From Bog-473 sp963850095 (lineage in GTDB: Bacteria > Actinomycetota > Acidimicrobiia > Acidimicrobiales > RAAP-2): a stretch of DNA of 64,000 nt. Within the stretch, counting starts at the first letter, position 1. Every line of letters begins with the position of its first letter. A program made the translations under genes and the position numbers. The DNA lies in assembly GCA_963850095.1 (NCBI GenBank), contig CAWKJX010000014.1, positions 481,312-545,311 on the forward strand, written 5' to 3'. This document shows, piece by piece, positions 16,195-26,088 of the stretch. The notes under the pieces are model-generated. The model was not told the DNA's origin. It saw only the letters and a list, made by a program, of their open reading frames with translations, and ran no database searches.

Positions 16195-17387
16195 GCGGCA
16201 GACCCGGCGCGCACGGCGTGGATGCACACGATGCCGGCGTCGCCGTAGATGATGCCGCCGGTGTTGACCGCCACCCCGAGGCGCGGGTTCTCCACCTGGC
16301 GCTCCCCGGCCCGGCCGCGCATCTGGGTGGCCAGCTCGACCACCTGGGCCAGCCCGGTGGCGCCCAGGGGGTGACCGCGCCCGACCAGGCCGCCGCTCGG
16401 GTTGACGACCAGACCCGGACTGTCCACGGCGGTGGCGCCGGCCTCGGTGGCCGGGCCGGCCTCACCGGGGCCGAAGAAGCCGAGCGACTCGAGGGCGTAG
16501 AGCTCCTCGGCCGCGGTGGCGTCGTGCAACTCGACCATGTCGGCGTCGTCGGGGCCGAACCCGAACTCCTCCCATGCCGCCTCGGCGGCCTGGGTCAACC
16601 GGTCGTGGTAGTCGAGCAAGCCGTTTCCCGAGCGGGCCACCGAGCCGATGATACGGGGCGCCGACGCCGGCGCCTTAATGGCGGCGCCGCCGATGACGAC
16701 GGCCGCCGCGCCGTCGGTGAACGAGCTGCACATGAGGCGGGTGAGCACGCCGGCCACCTGCGGGGAGGCCAGCACCTCGTCGACGGTCGCCGTGCGCTGG
16801 CACTGGGCCAGCGGGTTGCGCGAGGCGTGGCTGAAGGCCTTGGCGGCGGCGGCGGCGATTTGGCGGACGGTGACGCCGACGGCGTCCATGATGCGCTGGG
16901 CCCAGACGTTGTTCAGGCCCATGAGAATGCTCCCGGCCGGGTTGTCGTCCGCGTGGCGGCGCTCGTGCAGGTCGTAGCGGTACTCGGCCGGCAGGCCGTC
17001 CTCTATTCCCGCCATGGTCTGGGCCCGGTCGCCCGTCCACATCTTCTCGACGCCCAGGGCGAGCACCGGCCGGTCGGACACGGCCGCCGCCATGGTGGCC
17101 AGGTGCAGCGCCGAGCTGCCGCCGGCGCAGGAATTGTCGACGTTGATAATGGCGGCCTCGCTCAGCCCGGCCTTGCGCAGCCAGGTCTGCCCGCGCACGC
17201 AGCCCTGGTCGCTCAGGCGGTGGGCCATGGCGTTGCCCATGATCACCAGGCCCAGCTCGTGCGGGGAGACGCCGGCGTCGCCGAGCGCCTCGTGCACCAC
17301 CTGGTAGGCCATGGTGTCGGGCGCCAGGTCACGCCGGCTCATGTCGGACATGCCGGTGCCGAGGATGGCTACGTCGGTGGGGCTCAT
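16191..17387 (-). CDS. Thiolase family protein (SCP2-type acetyl-CoA acetyltransferase)
   Basis: A 398-residue thiolase of the SCP2-like branch. VDNSCAGGSSALHLA carries the nucleophilic Cys, VELHDATAAEELYALE the SCP2-type active-site His in place of the usual NEAF, and NPSGGLVGRGHPLGATGLAQ the C-terminal HPLGATG. It likely catalyses thiolytic cleavage of, or condensation to, a 3-ketoacyl-CoA. ATG 17387 overlaps the stop of the upstream luciferase-like gene by ATGA, and its own stop overlaps the FabH-like start, so translation is coupled on both sides. Confidence 0.9.
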   Translation of the reverse strand: MSPTDVAILGTGMSDMSRRDLAPDTMAYQVVHEALGDAGVSPHELGLVIMGNAMAHRLSDQGCVRGQTWLRKAGLSEAAIINVDNSCAGGSSALHLATMAAAVSDRPVLALGVEKMWTGDRAQTMAGIEDGLPAEYRYDLHERRHADDNPAGSILMGLNNVWAQRIMDAVGVTVRQIAAAAAKAFSHASRNPLAQCQRTATVDEVLASPQVAGVLTRLMCSSFTDGAAAVVIGGAAIKAPASAPRIIGSVARSGNGLLDYHDRLTQAAEAAWEEFGFGPDDADMVELHDATAAEELYALESLGFFGPGEAGPATEAGATAVDSPGLVVNPSGGLVGRGHPLGATGLAQVVELATQMRGRAGERQVENPRLGVAVNTGGIIYGDAGIVCIHAVRAGSAA

Positions 17388-18358
17388 GCGGGGACCTCGG
17401 CCAGGGTTCGGGGCTGTACGCCGGAGGAGAAGGCGGCGCGCAGCAACCCGAAATGCTCCACGGCGGGCGAGCCGGCCACCATGACGAGGATGTGGCGGGC
17501 GCCGGCGTCGGCGAAGCGGCGCAGGGACGTGGCGCAGGCCTCGGGCGATCCGGCCACCAGGTGGCGAGCGAAGGCCTTGGGCGGCAACCGGTACAGATTG
17601 GAGAGCCAGGCCGTCCCCCGCTCGGGAGCCGCCTGGTCGTCCCCGACATAGGCGAAGACGACAACGGCCGCCTCGACGGCGTCGGGGGCGCGGCCGGCCT
17701 CGGCCGTTTCGCGGCGCAGCTCGGCCAGCGCAGGCCCGTACTCGTCGGGCGTCAGGAAGAGCGGAACCCACCCGTCGCCCACGGCGGCGGCTCGGCGGCG
17801 GGCCGCCACGCTCGAGCCTCCGATCCACAGGGGAACGGCGGGTGAGGACGGCGTCTGGACGTAATCGGAGGGCGCGTCGTCACCGTCGCTCCAGGCGGCG
17901 CGCAACTCGGCGATGCCGAGGTCCATCAGGTGGCCCCGCCGGTGGTAGTCGATCCCGGCACGGGCGTACTCGCCTTCGTGGATGCCGACGCCGAGGCCGA
18001 GAACGAAGCGGCCGCCCGAGAGGAGCTGGAGTGCGGTGGCCTGCTTGGCCACGGCGGCCGGCCGGCGCAGGGGTAGCTGGAGCACGCAGGTGCCCAGCGT
18101 GGCCCGGCTGGTGGCACCGGCGGCCACGGCGAGCGTGGTGAGCGACTCGCCCATGGGGTGGGGCCAGAACAGGTGGTCGACGGCCCACAGGGAGTCCGCC
18201 CCGGTGGCCTCGGCCCGGCGGCACAGCTCGGCCACCTCGGCCGCCGAGCCGGTAGTACTGGAGGTACTACCGTCGGCCGCAACGAGTTCTCCCAGCGTGG
18301 TGGGGGGGAGGATCAGCCCGAGCGAAGGACGCGGCCTTCCACTTCCTACCGGGGTCAC
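17384..18358 (-). CDS. LLM-class F420/flavin-dependent oxidoreductase
   Basis: A luciferase-like TIM-barrel protein of 324 residues from GTG 18358, the only usable start near the conserved SLGLILPP strand. Visible family motifs: GADSLWAVDHLFWPHP, ATLGTCVLQLPLRRP, LQLLSGGRFVLGLGVGIHEGEYARAG, VPLWIGGSSVAARRRAAAVGDGWVP and the C-terminal RFADAGARHILVM. The G-IHEGE loop is typical of F420-linked members. It lies 32 bases after the thioesterase and overlaps the thiolase, so it belongs to a lipid-related operon; its substrate could be an acyl or terpenoid intermediate (inference). Confidence 0.88.
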   Translation of the reverse strand: MTPVGSGRPRPSLGLILPPTTLGELVAADGSTSSTTGSAAEVAELCRRAEATGADSLWAVDHLFWPHPMGESLTTLAVAAGATSRATLGTCVLQLPLRRPAAVAKQATALQLLSGGRFVLGLGVGIHEGEYARAGIDYHRRGHLMDLGIAELRAAWSDGDDAPSDYVQTPSSPAVPLWIGGSSVAARRRAAAVGDGWVPLFLTPDEYGPALAELRRETAEAGRAPDAVEAAVVVFAYVGDDQAAPERGTAWLSNLYRLPPKAFARHLVAGSPEACATSLRRFADAGARHILVMVAGSPAVEHFGLLRAAFSSGVQPRTLAEVPA

Positions 18359-18390
18359 ACCGACATAGTACGCCGGTGTCGGCGGGCTGA

Positions 18391-18855
18391 CTATTCCTGG
18401 GAGGAGGGCGGCCGGACCGGGCCGCCGGCCTCGGAGGGCGCGTCGACGACAGCCAGGGTGCAACGCGCCTCGCAGATGGCGCGGCCATCGTCGTCGGTCA
18501 GCGCGATGCGCCATACCTGAACGGTGCGGCCGACCCGAATGGGGGTGGCCTCCGCCGTCAAGTGGCCATCGCGCAGCGAGCGGAGGTGGCTGGCGTTGAG
18601 CTCGATCCCGACCACGCCCTTGTCCGGGCCGGCGTTGAGCGCGCCGCCGAAGCTGGCGGCCGACTCGGCCAGCAGCGCGGAGACACCGCCGTGAAGGATG
18701 CCGTAGGGCTGGTGCACCCGCCAGTCGACGGGCAGGCGGAGGACGACACGCTGGGGGCCGGCCTCGACGGTCTCGACGTCGAGCAGGCCGTGGATGCCGG
18801 TGTTCTGGTCGGGGAGCGAGGACGCGGCGCCGCTGGGCGGAGGGGGACTGGTCAC
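18391..18855 (-). CDS. PaaI-family hotdog-fold thioesterase
   Basis: A 154-residue single hotdog domain. VHQPYGILHGGVSALLAES is the hallmark HGG motif with the active-site Asp/Glu position, followed by GIELNASHLRSLRDGHLTAEATPI and VWRIALTDDDGRAICEARCTLAVV. Such proteins hydrolyse acyl- or aryl-CoA thioesters. GTG 18855 is the first start before the conserved region. First gene of the minus-strand operon thioesterase, luciferase-like, thiolase, FabH-like, nucleotidyltransferase; divergent from threonine aldolase across 36 bases. Confidence 0.88.
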   Translation of the reverse strand: MTSPPPPSGAASSLPDQNTGIHGLLDVETVEAGPQRVVLRLPVDWRVHQPYGILHGGVSALLAESAASFGGALNAGPDKGVVGIELNASHLRSLRDGHLTAEATPIRVGRTVQVWRIALTDDDGRAICEARCTLAVVDAPSEAGGPVRPPSSQE

Positions 18856-18891
18856 CGCCGGATGATAATGGCGCACCGATAGGGTGAGCGC

Positions 18892-19908
18892 GTGAACGAC
18901 GTCGTCGATCTGCGCAGCGACACGGTCACCCGTCCTACGCCTGCCATGCGGCGCGCCATGGCGGAGGCCGAGGTGGGCGACGACGATTACGGCGAGGACC
19001 CGACCGTGCGCGCCCTCGAGGAGGCGTTCGCGCAACGGGTCGGCAAACCGGCCGCGCTCTTCGTGGCGTCCGGCGTGATGGCCAACCAGGTGGCGGTACG
19101 CGTGCTGTCGTCGCCCGGCACCGCCGTGGTGGCCGGTCGCCGCCAGCATGTGGTGGCCTACGAGTACGGCGCGGCCGCCCTGAACTCGGGGGTGCAGTTC
19201 ATCGCGCTGGACGACGGTGACGGCATGCTGCGTGCCGACGACGTGCGCGAGGCCCGCCAGGCGTCGGAGCACCACCAGCCCGCGGTGTCGCTCGTGTGCA
19301 TTGAGAACACGCACATGGCGGCATCGGGGGCGCCGTGGACGCAGTGCGGCCTGCGCGCGCTGACGGAGGCGGCGGGGCCGGTGCCCGTCCACATGGACGG
19401 GGCGCGCCTGTTCAACGCCGAGGCCGCCACGGGGGTGTCGGCGGCCGAATTGGCGGCCGCGGCGACCACGGTCATGTGCTGCCTGTCCAAGGGGCTGTGC
19501 GCGCCGGTGGGCTCGCTGCTGGCCGGCCCCGAGGACGTGATCGCCGAGGGCCACCTGGCCCGCAAGCGGCTCGGGGGCGGCATGCGTCAGGCCGGGGTGC
19601 TGGCCGCGCCCGGGCTGGTGGCACTGCGCGACATGGTGGGGCGGTTGCCCGAGGACCACGTCCGGGCGGCGCGGCTGGCCGCGGCGGTGGCGGAGCGCTG
19701 GCCCGACAGTGGCCTCGACCCGGCCGCGGTGCGCACCAACATCGTGACCTTCGCGCACGGCGAGCCGGACAAGCTGCTGGCGCACCTGGAGGGCCACGGG
19801 GTGCTGGCGCACTCGATCGCGCCGGGGGTCATGCGCTTCGTGACGCACCACGACGTCGACGACGCCGGGGTGGGCCGGGCAGTCACCGCGCTGGAGGACG
19901 CACCGTGA
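18892..19908 (+). CDS. ltaE: Low-specificity threonine aldolase family (PLP-dependent)
   Basis: A fold-type I PLP enzyme of 338 residues. DLRSDTVTRPTPAMRRAM is the standard opening, VGDDDYGEDPTVRALEE the next conserved block, PVHMDGARLFNA the Asp that pairs with the PLP ring nitrogen, and MCCLSKGLCAPVGS the Schiff-base Lys. It cleaves L-threonine or allo-threonine to glycine and acetaldehyde, or a related beta-hydroxy amino acid. GTG start at 18892. Its stop overlaps the next GTG by 4 bases. Confidence 0.9.
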   Translation: MNDVVDLRSDTVTRPTPAMRRAMAEAEVGDDDYGEDPTVRALEEAFAQRVGKPAALFVASGVMANQVAVRVLSSPGTAVVAGRRQHVVAYEYGAAALNSGVQFIALDDGDGMLRADDVREARQASEHHQPAVSLVCIENTHMAASGAPWTQCGLRALTEAAGPVPVHMDGARLFNAEAATGVSAAELAAAATTVMCCLSKGLCAPVGSLLAGPEDVIAEGHLARKRLGGGMRQAGVLAAPGLVALRDMVGRLPEDHVRAARLAAAVAERWPDSGLDPAAVRTNIVTFAHGEPDKLLAHLEGHGVLAHSIAPGVMRFVTHHDVDDAGVGRAVTALEDAP

Positions 19909-20799
19909 AGGTGCGCATCGGCATCAGCGCGGGCGGCGAGAGCCTGGACGCCGAGGGCATGGAGGCGCTCGGCCGGGGCATCGCCGAGGCCGGCTTCGAC
20001 TCGCTGTGGCTGCCCGAGGTCCTGACCCGCCCGGGCCCGGACCCGCTGGTCGGTCTGGCCTGGGTCTCGGGCGCCTGCCCGACGCTCAAGATCGGGACCA
20101 CCATGCTGCTGCCCGGGCGCAACCTCGTCAGGCTGGCCAAGGCGGTGGCGACGCTCGACCGGCTGTCGGGTGGCCGTTTCCTCCTGACCTTCGTCCCGGG
20201 CCTGGTGCTCGGGGGCGAGCGCAGCGCCATCGGCCTCAGCACGCCCGACCGGGCGGCCCAGATGGACGACGCGCTGCCGGTGCTGCGGCGCCTGTGGGCG
20301 GGCGAGGAGGTCAGCCACGACGGTCCGGCGGGGTCGTTCGCCGGAGATCTCGGTCTCTCCACGGCCGGCCCAGGACCCCTTCGACGTGTGGCTGGGCGGC
20401 AACGTACCCGCTGCGCTGGAGCGCTGCGGCCGCCTGGCCGACGGATGGATCCCCGCCTTCTGCACGCCGAGCGACGCCGCCGACGGCAAGGCGGTAATAG
20501 AGACAGTGGCGGCCGAGCACGGCCGGACCATCAGCCCGGAGCACTTCGGGGTCAGCCTGGCTTACGCGCCCGAGGGCACCGACGTGGCGTCGCTCGCCTC
20601 CTCGCCGCTGGCCCGGCGGGCCCGGGGGCGGCCGCTGACCGAGCTGATCCCTGTGGGGTTGGCCGGGCTGCGGGCCATGGTCGAGCGCTTCTGCGACGTC
20701 GGCTTCTCGAAGTTCATTGTGCGGCCCCTGGCCCCCCCGCCCGAGTGGCGCGGCGAGCTGGAGCGGCTGGCCGCGGCGGTCGGGGACCTGCAGACGTGA
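19905..20799 (+). CDS. LLM-class F420-dependent oxidoreductase (frameshift near 20,360)
   Basis: A luciferase-like oxidoreductase of about 297 residues. Part one has GFDSLWLPEVLTRPGPDPL, LKIGTTMLLPGRNLVRLAKA and LDRLSGGRFLLTFVPG. After a one-base shift between about 20350 and 20385, part two gives VWLGGNVPAALERCGRLADGW and VERFCDVGFSKFIVRPL. GTG 19905 overlaps the threonine aldolase stop; its own stop overlaps the next gene. Cofactor F420 or FMN cannot be decided; substrate unknown. Confidence 0.8.
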
Positions 20800-21358
20800 C
20801 GGCGACCGATGCCGGGCGGCGCGAGGCGGCGTTGGCCTTCCTCGGACCGCCACGACGCCGCGGCCACACCGCACCTCTTCGGCGACCTGCTCACCCACCT
20901 GCTGGGCACCGAGGCGCTGGTGCGCCAGTGGGGAGGATCGGACCGGCTGGCGCTGGCCGCGCTGGGGCACGCCACCTACGGCACCGACGGCTTCGAGCCA
21001 CACCTGTTGCCGGTGAGCGAGCGGGCGCAGCTGGCGGCGGCCATCGGGGACCGGGCCGAGGCGCTCGTCTACTTCTACGCATCGTGCGACCGCGACGCCT
21101 TCTACCCCCAGCTGGTCGGACGAGGCGCGTGCCGCGGCAGACCTGACGTTCCGTGACCGCTTCACCGGTGACGAGCGGCGACCCGAGCCCGAGCAGGTGA
21201 CGCTGTTCGTCGACCTGACCTATGCCAACGAGGGGGAGCTGGCGAACAGCTCGCCCGGGGGGCCGGCCGAGTGGAACTGGCTGGCCGATTTCCGTCGGCA
21301 GACCCAGCGGTGGGCCTCGCCCGGCTTCGCCGACGGCCTGTGCGGGCTGGTCGGCTGA
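20796..21358 (+). CDS. DUF6817-like protein (two frameshifts)
   Basis: A metal-dependent-looking helical protein reminiscent of DUF6817. Joining three frames gives TATDAGRREAALAFL, then HLFGDLLTHLLGTEALVRQW, LALAALGHATYGTDGF with the conserved H-A-YGTDGF, LYF-type helix YFYASCDRDAFYPQL, and finally FTGDERRPEPEQVTLFVDL, ending GLCGLVG at 21358. Frames change near 20845 and 21125. The spaced His and Asp residues suggest an HD-type phosphohydrolase-like fold, but catalysis is not established. Coupled to the upstream oxidoreductase by a GTGA overlap. Confidence 0.62.
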
Positions 21359-21389
21359 GCGGGCCGCGCCTCCCCCTACGCTGCTGCCG

Positions 21390-22214
21390 ATGCCCGAACG
21401 ACCCCTCACCATCATGGCGGTGCACGCCCACCCCGACGACGAGGCGATCTCGACCGGGGGCGTCCTGGCCCGCTACGCCGACGAAGGCGTGCGCACGGTG
21501 CTGGTCACCTGCACCAACGGCGAGCTGGGGGACGCGCCGGGAGGCGTGAAGCCGGGCGATCCGGGCCATGACGAGCGCGTGGTGGTGCCACTGCGGCGCC
21601 GGGAGCTGGAGGCGAGCTGCCGCGTGCTGGGCGTGTCGGACCTGGAGCTGCTCGGCTACCACGACTCCGGCATGGCGGGTTGGCCGCAGAACGACGCGGC
21701 AGGCTCGTTCTGGCAGACGCCGGTCGAGGAGGCGGGGCAACGGCTGGCCGCGCTCCTGCGGACCTACGAGCCGCAGGTGGTGGTGACCTACGACGAGAAC
21801 GGTTTCTACGGGCACCCCGACCACATTCAGGCCAACCGGATCACCCAAGCCGCCCTGGCCCAGTGGGGCGCTCCGGTGAAGCTCTACTACACGGCTCTGG
21901 CGCGTTCGCGGCTGCGCGGCTTCAGCGAAATGCTGGCCGAGGCGGGGATTGAGGGGCCGGGTGCCGAGGTGCAGGAGAACCCCGACTTCGGCACGCCCGA
22001 CGAGCTCATTACGACGACGATCGACGTCAGCGCGGTGGCGGCCCGCAAGTTCGCATCGCTCGAGGCCCACGCCAGCCAGAGCGACAACATCTTCTTCTTG
22101 CAGATGGGCGTCGAGATGTTCTCGCGGATCATGGGCTCGGAGAGCTTCGTGCGCGTGCTCGACAGCACCGGGGCGCCCGTGCCCGAGGACGACCTCTTCG
22201 CCGGCTTGCGCTGA
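21390..22214 (+). CDS. PIG-L family deacetylase (mycothiol conjugate amidase/MshB-like)
   Basis: A zinc-dependent N-acetylglucosaminyl deacetylase-like enzyme of 274 residues. VHAHPDDEAISTGGVLARY contains the HPDD zinc and catalytic residues and GHPDHIQANRITQAAL the second zinc His, with TCTNGELGDAPGG between. The length and the NGE-GD loop match MshB and Mca, which make mycothiol or cleave its toxin adducts; Mca is perhaps closer, but the two cannot be separated here. ATG 21390. Presence of a mycothiol enzyme supports an actinobacterium. Confidence 0.88.
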   Translation: MPERPLTIMAVHAHPDDEAISTGGVLARYADEGVRTVLVTCTNGELGDAPGGVKPGDPGHDERVVVPLRRRELEASCRVLGVSDLELLGYHDSGMAGWPQNDAAGSFWQTPVEEAGQRLAALLRTYEPQVVVTYDENGFYGHPDHIQANRITQAALAQWGAPVKLYYTALARSRLRGFSEMLAEAGIEGPGAEVQENPDFGTPDELITTTIDVSAVAARKFASLEAHASQSDNIFFLQMGVEMFSRIMGSESFVRVLDSTGAPVPEDDLFAGLR

Positions 22215-22300
22215 GGGTCCATCGGAGCGGCACGGGGGCCGAACGAACCCCGTTCCCACCAGGGGGAATCCCTCCGGCGCCCTGGCCCGTACACCTGTGG

Positions 22301-22891
22301 ATGGGACAATCAACCGTGGACACGGGCGAGCTGTCGGACGAGGCCCTGCTGGCCGGCATGGCCGTGGGGGAGCAGGCCGCCGCCGTGACCTTCGTGCGCC
22401 GCTACCAGAAGCGGGTGTTCGGCCTGGCCTACTCCATGACGAGCGATGCCGGGGTGTCCGAGGACGTGGCCCAGGAGGCCATGGTCCGGGTCTGGCGCCA
22501 CGCCCCGGTCTTCGACCCGCGACGAGGGTCGGTGGCCTCGTGGGTGCTGACCATCACGCGCAACCTGGCCATTGACGCCCTGCGCCTGCGCCGGGCCATG
22601 CCGACGGACCCCGACGACTTCACGCTGTCGTCGCTGCAGGGCACAGAGCACTTGCCCGAGGACGCGGCGGGCCGGGGCGACGTGCGCCGCACGGTGCGGC
22701 GGGCCCTCGAGGTGCTGCCGCACGAGCAGCGTCGGGCGGTGGTGCTGGCCGCGGTGTACGGACGGACGGCGCTCGAGATCAGCGAGTCCGAGGGCATTCC
22801 CCTCGGCACGGCCAAGACGCGCATCAGGACGGCTCTGATCCGCCTGCGCGCGGCGATCGAGCAAGCAGAGGGGGTGAGTGGCGAACGATGA
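22301..22891 (+). CDS. ECF-type RNA polymerase sigma factor
   Basis: A sigma-70 family ECF factor of 196 residues. Region 2 includes FVRRYQKRVFGLAYSMTSD and SEDVAQEAMVRVWRHA, which contacts core polymerase and the -10 element; SVASWVLTITRNLAID is region 2.4. Region 4 (VLPHEQRRAVVLAAVYGRT and GIPLGTAKTRIRTAL) is the -35 recognition helix-turn-helix. Its stop overlaps the anti-sigma gene start by 4 bases (ATGA), the usual layout of a sigma/anti-sigma pair (SigK/RskA-like). Confidence 0.92.
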   Translation: MGQSTVDTGELSDEALLAGMAVGEQAAAVTFVRRYQKRVFGLAYSMTSDAGVSEDVAQEAMVRVWRHAPVFDPRRGSVASWVLTITRNLAIDALRLRRAMPTDPDDFTLSSLQGTEHLPEDAAGRGDVRRTVRRALEVLPHEQRRAVVLAAVYGRTALEISESEGIPLGTAKTRIRTALIRLRAAIEQAEGVSGER

Positions 22892-23577
22892 GCGAAGACG
22901 ACATGAGCGAGCGAGGGTGTGAGGAGTACGCCGACGACTTGGGAGAGCTGGCGCTGGGCGTCCTGACCGGGCGCGACCGCGCCCATGCGCTGTCCCACGT
23001 GGAGGCATGCCCACGTTGCGCCGAGGAGCTGGAACAGCTGTCGCGGGCGGCCGACGCGGTGGTCCAGGTGGCGCCGGAGGTGGAGCCGCCGCTCGGGTTC
23101 GAGACTCGGGTGTTCGAGCGCATGGGCGTGGCCAACGCCCGCCCGCGGCGGCGACGGCCGGTCCGTCGCTACTGGGTGCCGGCGTCGGTGGCGGCCGCCG
23201 TGGTGGCCCTGGCCGTCGGCCTCGGGGTGGCGCTGACGTCGTCCGCTCCGCCGGTGTCCACCAACGCGCAGGGCGCGGCGCACCATGCACTGCTGGCGGG
23301 CGACCTGTGGGAGGGCGGCCAGGTGGTCGGCCACGTGGAGACGTTCGGCGGCGCCCAGCCCACGATGCAGATGACCCTGCACGACTCGACCGCCCGCGGC
23401 CGGGTCCACTGCGTGGTGGTGACCGACGACGGCGCCATGCACTGGGTCGGAACCTTCGTGGCCAGCGAGGGCTATGGGACGTGGGCCGCCCCGCTGCACG
23501 TGAACCCCGGGAACGTGCGGTCGGCCGAAGTGGTGTCGGCCAGCGGGGCGGTGATCGCCACCGCCACGCTGGCCTGA
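22888..23577 (+). CDS. Membrane anti-sigma factor with zinc-finger (RskA-like)
   Basis: A 229-residue anti-sigma factor. The cytoplasmic N-terminus has the ZAS zinc motif ALSHVEACPRCAEELEQL (H-x3-C-x2-C), which sequesters the ECF sigma. After an Arg-rich stop-transfer RPRRRRPVRR comes one membrane helix (about residues 97-117, VAAAVVALAVGLGVAL). The extracytoplasmic C-terminal domain resembles RskA (MQMTLHDST, MHWVGTFVASEGYGTWAAPL). Co-transcribed with the sigma gene; probably released by regulated proteolysis. Converges with ahcY, only 10 bases between stops. Confidence 0.9.
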   Translation: MSEDDMSERGCEEYADDLGELALGVLTGRDRAHALSHVEACPRCAEELEQLSRAADAVVQVAPEVEPPLGFETRVFERMGVANARPRRRRPVRRYWVPASVAAAVVALAVGLGVALTSSAPPVSTNAQGAAHHALLAGDLWEGGQVVGHVETFGGAQPTMQMTLHDSTARGRVHCVVVTDDGAMHWVGTFVASEGYGTWAAPLHVNPGNVRSAEVVSASGAVIATATLA

Positions 23578-23587
23578 GGCACCCCGA

Positions 23588-25030
<1,443 letters not shown>

Positions 25031-25035
25031 AACAG

Positions 25036-25042
25036 CTCCTTT
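25036..25042 (-). promoter_or_regulatory. Ribosome binding site of ahcY
   Basis: AAAGGAG on the minus strand, 5 bases before the ATG. It is a strong match to the anti-Shine-Dalgarno sequence and fixes the ahcY start. Confidence 0.8.
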
Positions 25043-25052
25043 GATTGGATTT

Positions 25053-25128
25053 CACGTGCGCGGGCGCGCAGGCCTGTGGTGGGCCATACGGCGAAGGCGC
25101 AACGCACGTGCTCCGACCTCTGTCGGAG
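25053..25128 (-). promoter_or_regulatory. Structured 5' leader of ahcY, candidate cis-regulatory RNA
   Basis: On the minus strand a perfect 7-bp hairpin (arms 25122-25128 and 25111-25117, loop AGAG) is followed without a gap by an 8-bp closing stem (arms CGCACGTG 25103-25110 and CACGTGCG 25053-25060). The closing stem encloses GGCC/GGCC and GCGC/GCGC pairings. It ends 22 bases before the ahcY ATG, close to the ribosome site. S-adenosylhomocysteine-sensing riboswitches are known upstream of ahcY in other bacteria. I could not match this sequence to that consensus, so ligand control is only inferred. Confidence 0.4.
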
Positions 25129-26017
25129 GCCGTTACCCGACCCCAATAGTAGGCGCTGGAGCTCCGGAAATGAAACTCCTCGACGAGCTGGTTCGATGGC
25201 CGGGGCCGGGGGCGCTCCCCGGTACGTCGACCTCGCCGCGGGATGTGGTCACGTCGAACTCCTCGTGGGGCAGACCTGACATGGTGCCCGGGGAGCGTCG
25301 GCAGCAGTCCGGCCCTGTTCGGTGCGGTGGGTAGCCGCTCGAACGAATGCCTCCACAAGGCGCCGTCATGGACGTCGGGATACAGAGCGAAATATCCGAG
25401 ACGGCCCCGGGTGGTCAAGGTCAGTGGCGCTCCAAGGAGATGGGTCAGGCCGGGATGTTGCCCGACGACGTGGTGAAGGTGGGTCAAACGAGGCGTGACC
25501 CGGCTTATGAGGGGACGTTGGATCCGCTCCACGGACGCGAGCTCTCTGGCAGATCGTGGCCTGCGAGTGGGCGGACGCGTGGCCGACAATCGGCGGCGAG
25601 TCGTCAATGCCAAGCCTCGGGCCAGCGGCCCCACGGCCACGAAAACGGCGCCCCAGGCCTCCGACGGAAGGTTGTTTCCCGGATCCGTGGCGAAACTCGG
25701 CGATGCCAACATGCCCGCACAGCGAATCGGACAGACCCCGGATAATGCCCACGCTCTCCTTCCGCGGGAGACCGCGGTGAGATCGCTGCATACGGGCAGG
25801 TGAACCGTAGGGACTAGGCATTCCTGTCGCCCGAACAGTCACACGAGGAACAAGGTGCGGTGCGTGTGCCACGTACGGCAACTGAGGACCCGGTGGGTGG
25901 CGCGTGAGCCAGGAATCAGTTGCCGATACAAAAGCAACGGCGCGCCGTGGCAATATCTGCCCTGGAAATTTCGCACGTCGAACTCGGGGGGTAGGCCGAA
26001 CTGCGTTGTCGCCCTAG
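25129..26017. other. Intergenic region at the island border
   Basis: About 890 bases without a gene I can support; open frames on both strands are short or Arg/Pro-rich and lack motifs. Base composition changes here from very GC-rich to moderately GC-rich. It contains a 9-bp inverted repeat at 25877-25924, listed separately. A decayed gene cannot be excluded. Confidence 0.5.
25877..25924 (+). repeat. Long inverted repeat upstream of RCC1-repeat gene
   Basis: Perfect 9-bp arms GGCAACTGA (25877-25885) and TCAGTTGCC (25916-25924) enclose 30 bases containing GGACCCGG and GGGTGG. It lies about 165 bases before the RCC1 gene start. As RNA it would form a stem with a large internal loop; as DNA it could be an operator. 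I match it to no known riboswitch. Confidence 0.45.
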
Positions 26018-26044
26018 GGGGCCTCGATCCGCTGGGGCCCTTTT
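26018..26044 (+). terminator. Terminator-like hairpin before RCC1-repeat gene
   Basis: GGGCC and GGCCC arms separated by about 12 bases, followed directly by TTTT (26041-26044). It lies 45 bases upstream of the RCC1 gene ATG on the same strand, so it could act as an attenuator in that gene's leader or end an upstream transcript. The T tract is short, so strength is doubtful. Confidence 0.4.
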
Positions 26045-26076
26045 GAATGTCCGACACTTTCCGCGTTCGGTCAAAT

Positions 26077-26084
26077 GGAGGAGG
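26077..26084 (+). promoter_or_regulatory. Ribosome binding site deciding the RCC1-repeat gene start
   Basis: GGAGGAGG sits 4 bases before the ATG at 26089. It favours this start over the in-frame ATG at 26047, and the resulting N-terminus is a clean signal peptide. Confidence 0.75.
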
Positions 26085-26088
26085 TGGG

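Noticed and set aside
25053..25128. Classical S-adenosylhomocysteine riboswitch upstream of ahcY
   Set aside because: The conserved core I know for that class is not found by eye. Only a generic structured leader is claimed.
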